This document shows, piece by piece, positions 59,989 to 61,668 of a stretch of DNA of 61,668 nt. The first letter of the stretch is position 1; every line of letters starts with the position of its first letter. The position numbers and the translations under genes are program-made. A model generated the notes under the pieces. That model was given only the letters and a program-made list of their open reading frames with translations, was not told where the DNA came from and did not search any database. The stretch comes from Planctomycetota bacterium (GTDB lineage: Bacteria; Planctomycetota; Phycisphaerae; Phycisphaerales; SM1A02), in contig VGYQ01000007.1 in the NCBI GenBank assembly GCA_016872915.1, forward strand, positions 1 through 61,668, in the 5' to 3' direction.

Positions 59989-61001
59989 GCGCTGCGGTCC
60001 ATTGGCGTACTTCTCTCCGTACTCGCCGCAGCGCTGCGCAGGCGCGCAGCCACCTCGCCCAGTCTGCCCTCACCAGCGTTTCCTGCGCCGCCTGCATCTG
60101 GCATGTCCACGAGCGGCGGCTCCACGGCGCGCGTCGACGCACGCGGCGCAGCCAACTGCGCCATCAGCGCGGCATCAGGCGATGTATCCGTACTGCCAGC
60201 GGGAACACCACCCGCCCGCTGCACCTGCGCGGCGTTCGCGACGAGCCAGTCCGCAAGACGATCGAAGTCGCGGCGCGCGTCGGATGTGGGCGCGTACTCG
60301 GTCACGGGCTGACCGAACCCCGCCGCCTCGCGCAGCACATCGTGCTCGTGAATCATTGTTGGCAGCACATCGTCACCGAAGTTGCGGCGGATCGAAGCCA
60401 GAATGTCCTGCGAGATTCTGGACGATCCGCGCACGAGCGTCGGCAGAACGCGAATCGCGATCGACCGCCCAAGCCGTTCCGCCACTGTGCGGATTGTCGC
60501 CACCTGCCGCTCCGCAGCGCGCAGCGCGAAGTAGCCAGTCTCAATCGGGATGATCGCCTCATCGCACGCACGCAGCGCGTTGAAGACCAGCAAGCCGATG
60601 TGCGGCGGACAGTCGACCACGCACCACTCGAAGCGCGGCGCAAGCCGATCGAGCAGTGCCGCCAAACGACGGTCACGGTCGGGTGCCTCCTGCAGCGGAC
60701 CTCCCGGCGCCTCGAGCGCAGCCAACTGCACCGTACACGGGGCCAGCGCCAGCCCGGGCGTTGGCTCCCACAGCAGTCCATCATCAAGCAGCGCGGACCC
60801 GGCACCCTGCAGCAGCGCAGACTCGATCCCCGACTCGATCCGAGACACAGGAACCCCAAGCGCCACACCGCAGTGCCCCTGCGGATCCAGGTCGATCAGC
60901 AGCGTCCGCTGTCCGCGCGCGGCGAGCACGGCGGACAGATTGACCGCGGAGGTGGTCTTGCCACTTCCGCCCTTCTGATTCACCACGGCGATAACACGCA
61001 T
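59985..61001 (-). CDS. parA: ParA/Soj-family ATPase
   Basis: This 338-residue protein has the deviant Walker A KGGSGKTT in VIAVVNQKGGSGKTTSAVNL, the A' motif LIDLDPQGHCG and Walker B VVDCPPHIGL. ParA ATPases position chromosomes, plasmids or large complexes by ATP-dependent DNA binding. A poorly conserved Ala/Ser-rich tail of about 85 residues follows the domain. The ATG at 61001 has GGGGG upstream. No parB is adjacent, so this may be an orphan ParA serving a cargo protein, possibly the coupled gene. Confidence 0.92.
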   Translation of the reverse strand: MRVIAVVNQKGGSGKTTSAVNLSAVLAARGQRTLLIDLDPQGHCGVALGVPVSRIESGIESALLQGAGSALLDDGLLWEPTPGLALAPCTVQLAALEAPGGPLQEAPDRDRRLAALLDRLAPRFEWCVVDCPPHIGLLVFNALRACDEAIIPIETGYFALRAAERQVATIRTVAERLGRSIAIRVLPTLVRGSSRISQDILASIRRNFGDDVLPTMIHEHDVLREAAGFGQPVTEYAPTSDARRDFDRLADWLVANAAQVQRAGGVPAGSTDTSPDAALMAQLAAPRASTRAVEPPLVDMPDAGGAGNAGEGRLGEVAARLRSAAASTERSTPMDRSA

Positions 61002-61192
61002 GCTGCCCCCAAAGAATCGACCGACCCGCCCCGAATCCTTGAAGCGGCCGCGAAACTCACTCCGCGCCGACCGCCGCGAACCCGACTCGAAGCAACCGCT
61101 CGTCGGCGCCGCGCACGATCTCCGCCCCGCCTCCACCCTATCAAACCATCGACTCCCCCGAAGCCGCCGCGCGCGAACTGCCGACCGCCCTA

Positions 61193-61300
61193 GCCGACCC
61201 GCGGGCCTAGTGGGCCAAACCGGAAAAGCGCGCCGCGCGCACCGCCTTCAGTGAGCGCCACGCGCGCTCCACCCCCGACCCGCTGGCCCAGTGGACCAAA
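61193..61300 (+). repeat. Imperfect direct repeat, 27 bp, 81 bp apart
   Basis: Copies 61193-61219 and 61274-61300 agree at 23 of 27 positions and stay in one reading frame (DPRA-stop-WAK against DPLAQWTK). The stop TAG in copy 1 corresponds to CAG in copy 2, so a single base change explains the break. This suggests a repeat-containing gene that became a pseudogene. Confidence 0.5.
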
Positions 61301-61492
61301 GCCCTCGGCTAGTCAGTCTTTGACGCCGTGAGGAAAAAACCGTCAAGCCCCCCCACGGCCCCGTCCGACTCAAACTCGGCTGTCTTGGAAAACAACTCGT
61401 CCAGATTCACCCCGCGGATGCCGACTGCCGGAAACTCGCCGAACAGGCGAAGATCTCACCTGCTACAGTTTCCGCCGCTGCTCGTGCCGCTG

Positions 61493-61519
61493 TTGACCCC
61501 GCCCGGTAAAGGTTAGAAT
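61493..61519 (+). promoter_or_regulatory. Promoter of the cupin-like gene
   Basis: TTGACC (61493-61498) and TAGAAT (61514-61519) are 15 bases apart. The ATG at 61527 is seven bases after the -10 element, so the mRNA is predicted to be leaderless. Confidence 0.55.
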
Positions 61520-61526
61520 TTTCTCT

Positions 61527-61668
61527 ATGGTGATTCCTCTTAAATATGTCCGTCTTTTTGTCGATTCCGCCGGTCGTTCGCATTTTGAGGATTGCACCCT
61601 TCCCCTCACCACCCGTGACTTTGCCCCTCCCACCACACCCTTGGAGGCGTCTGACCTGATGCCTGCCT
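61527..61668 (+). CDS. Cupin-like protein, 3' partial
   Basis: The first 47 residues (MVIPLKYVRLFVDSAGRSHF, then EDCTLPLTTRDFAPPTTPLE) are cut by the right edge. This N-terminus resembles small uncharacterised cupin-domain proteins in which a Tyr-Val-Arg-Leu strand and Ser-His-Phe-Glu motif begin the chain. Codon use is richer in T than its neighbours, which may indicate recent transfer. The leaderless promoter just upstream supports the start. Confidence 0.55.
   Translation, partial: MVIPLKYVRLFVDSAGRSHFEDCTLPLTTRDFAPPTTPLEASDLMPA

Larger units (their letters stand above)
61002..61526. other. Intergenic region with a decayed gene fragment
   Basis: This 525-base gap upstream of parA has no intact gene. 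Bases 61043-61312 in one plus-strand frame read like protein (ending AFSERHARSTPDPLAQWTKA then LG and stop) but are interrupted by TAG at 61208 and lack a start. The part after 61313 differs in composition and ends in the promoter of the next gene. Confidence 0.5.

Noticed and set aside
61328-61516. 62-codon frame before the cupin-like gene
   Set aside because: Low-complexity Pro/Ser translation, no start signal, and it overlaps the promoter of the next gene.
1-61668. CRISPR arrays, insertion sequences and prophage genes
   Set aside because: No regularly spaced repeats, transposase or phage structural genes were seen anywhere in the window.

Overview
The window is a dense, GC-rich bacterial chromosome segment that most resembles a planctomycete of the Phycisphaerae type. 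Several genes fit this: an M56 protease fused to fasciclin and sulfatase-modifying-factor domains, a lysine-tailed HU protein, DUF1573 and DUF2752 proteins, a stand-alone MraZ without a division gene cluster, CsrA without flagellar genes, and a small protein matching the tail of B12-dependent ribonucleotide reductase. Organism assignment is inference from gene content. There is no rRNA, insertion sequence, phage or CRISPR array.

Layout. 1-7.2 kb: M56 fusion (cut by the left edge), tRNA-Asn with its own promoter and terminator, rpmE-prfA, a DUF1573 protein, a candidate small RNA and efp. 7.2-11.8 kb: glyA, ogt, a UDP-glucose dehydrogenase gene interrupted by an intein exactly at the catalytic cysteine, and an HU-like gene. 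11.8-20.1 kb: a four-gene minus-strand operon (membrane protein, PfkB kinase, S9 peptidase, murQ), then hutH-hutU. 20.1-28.6 kb: threonylcarbamoyl-AMP synthase with a TolC-type exporter, an SH3 protein, tRNA-Ala, the rsmE-rsmJ rRNA methyltransferase pair, cystathionine beta-synthase, rplI and the RNR-tail protein. 28.6-42.7 kb: mfd with a ComEA-like protein and a GH10-like protein, purC, folD, a thioredoxin-fold protein, oxidoreductases, a ROK kinase with hutG, an AsmA-like protein and folE. 42.7-51.4 kb: a ureohydrolase followed upstream by an operon (HEAT-type lipoprotein, dapF, M20 peptidase, class III aminotransferase, astA, astD) that could convert arginine or ornithine to glutamate through succinylated intermediates. 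51.4-53 kb: an NFU protein, csrA, an RNA element with repeated GGA hairpins, and mraZ. 53-61.7 kb: a flavin reductase-like protein, an amidohydrolase, a small lipoprotein/DUF2752 operon, an M19 dipeptidase, and parA with a partner of unknown function; the right edge cuts a cupin-like gene.

Two themes run through the window. First, many transcription units start with a -10-like hexamer (TACACT, TAGCAT, TATCAT and similar) only 5 to 10 bases before the start codon and no Shine-Dalgarno sequence, which implies leaderless mRNAs; this pattern was used to choose several starts. Second, genes inside operons are joined by ATGA, GTGA or TGATG overlaps.

The strongest candidates for undescribed biology are a CsrB-like CsrA-binding RNA lying between mraZ and csrA, the catalytic-site intein in UDP-glucose dehydrogenase, a promoter-operator-sRNA-terminator unit in front of efp, and an arginase-plus-succinyltransferase hybrid route that uses an M20 peptidase in place of AstE.
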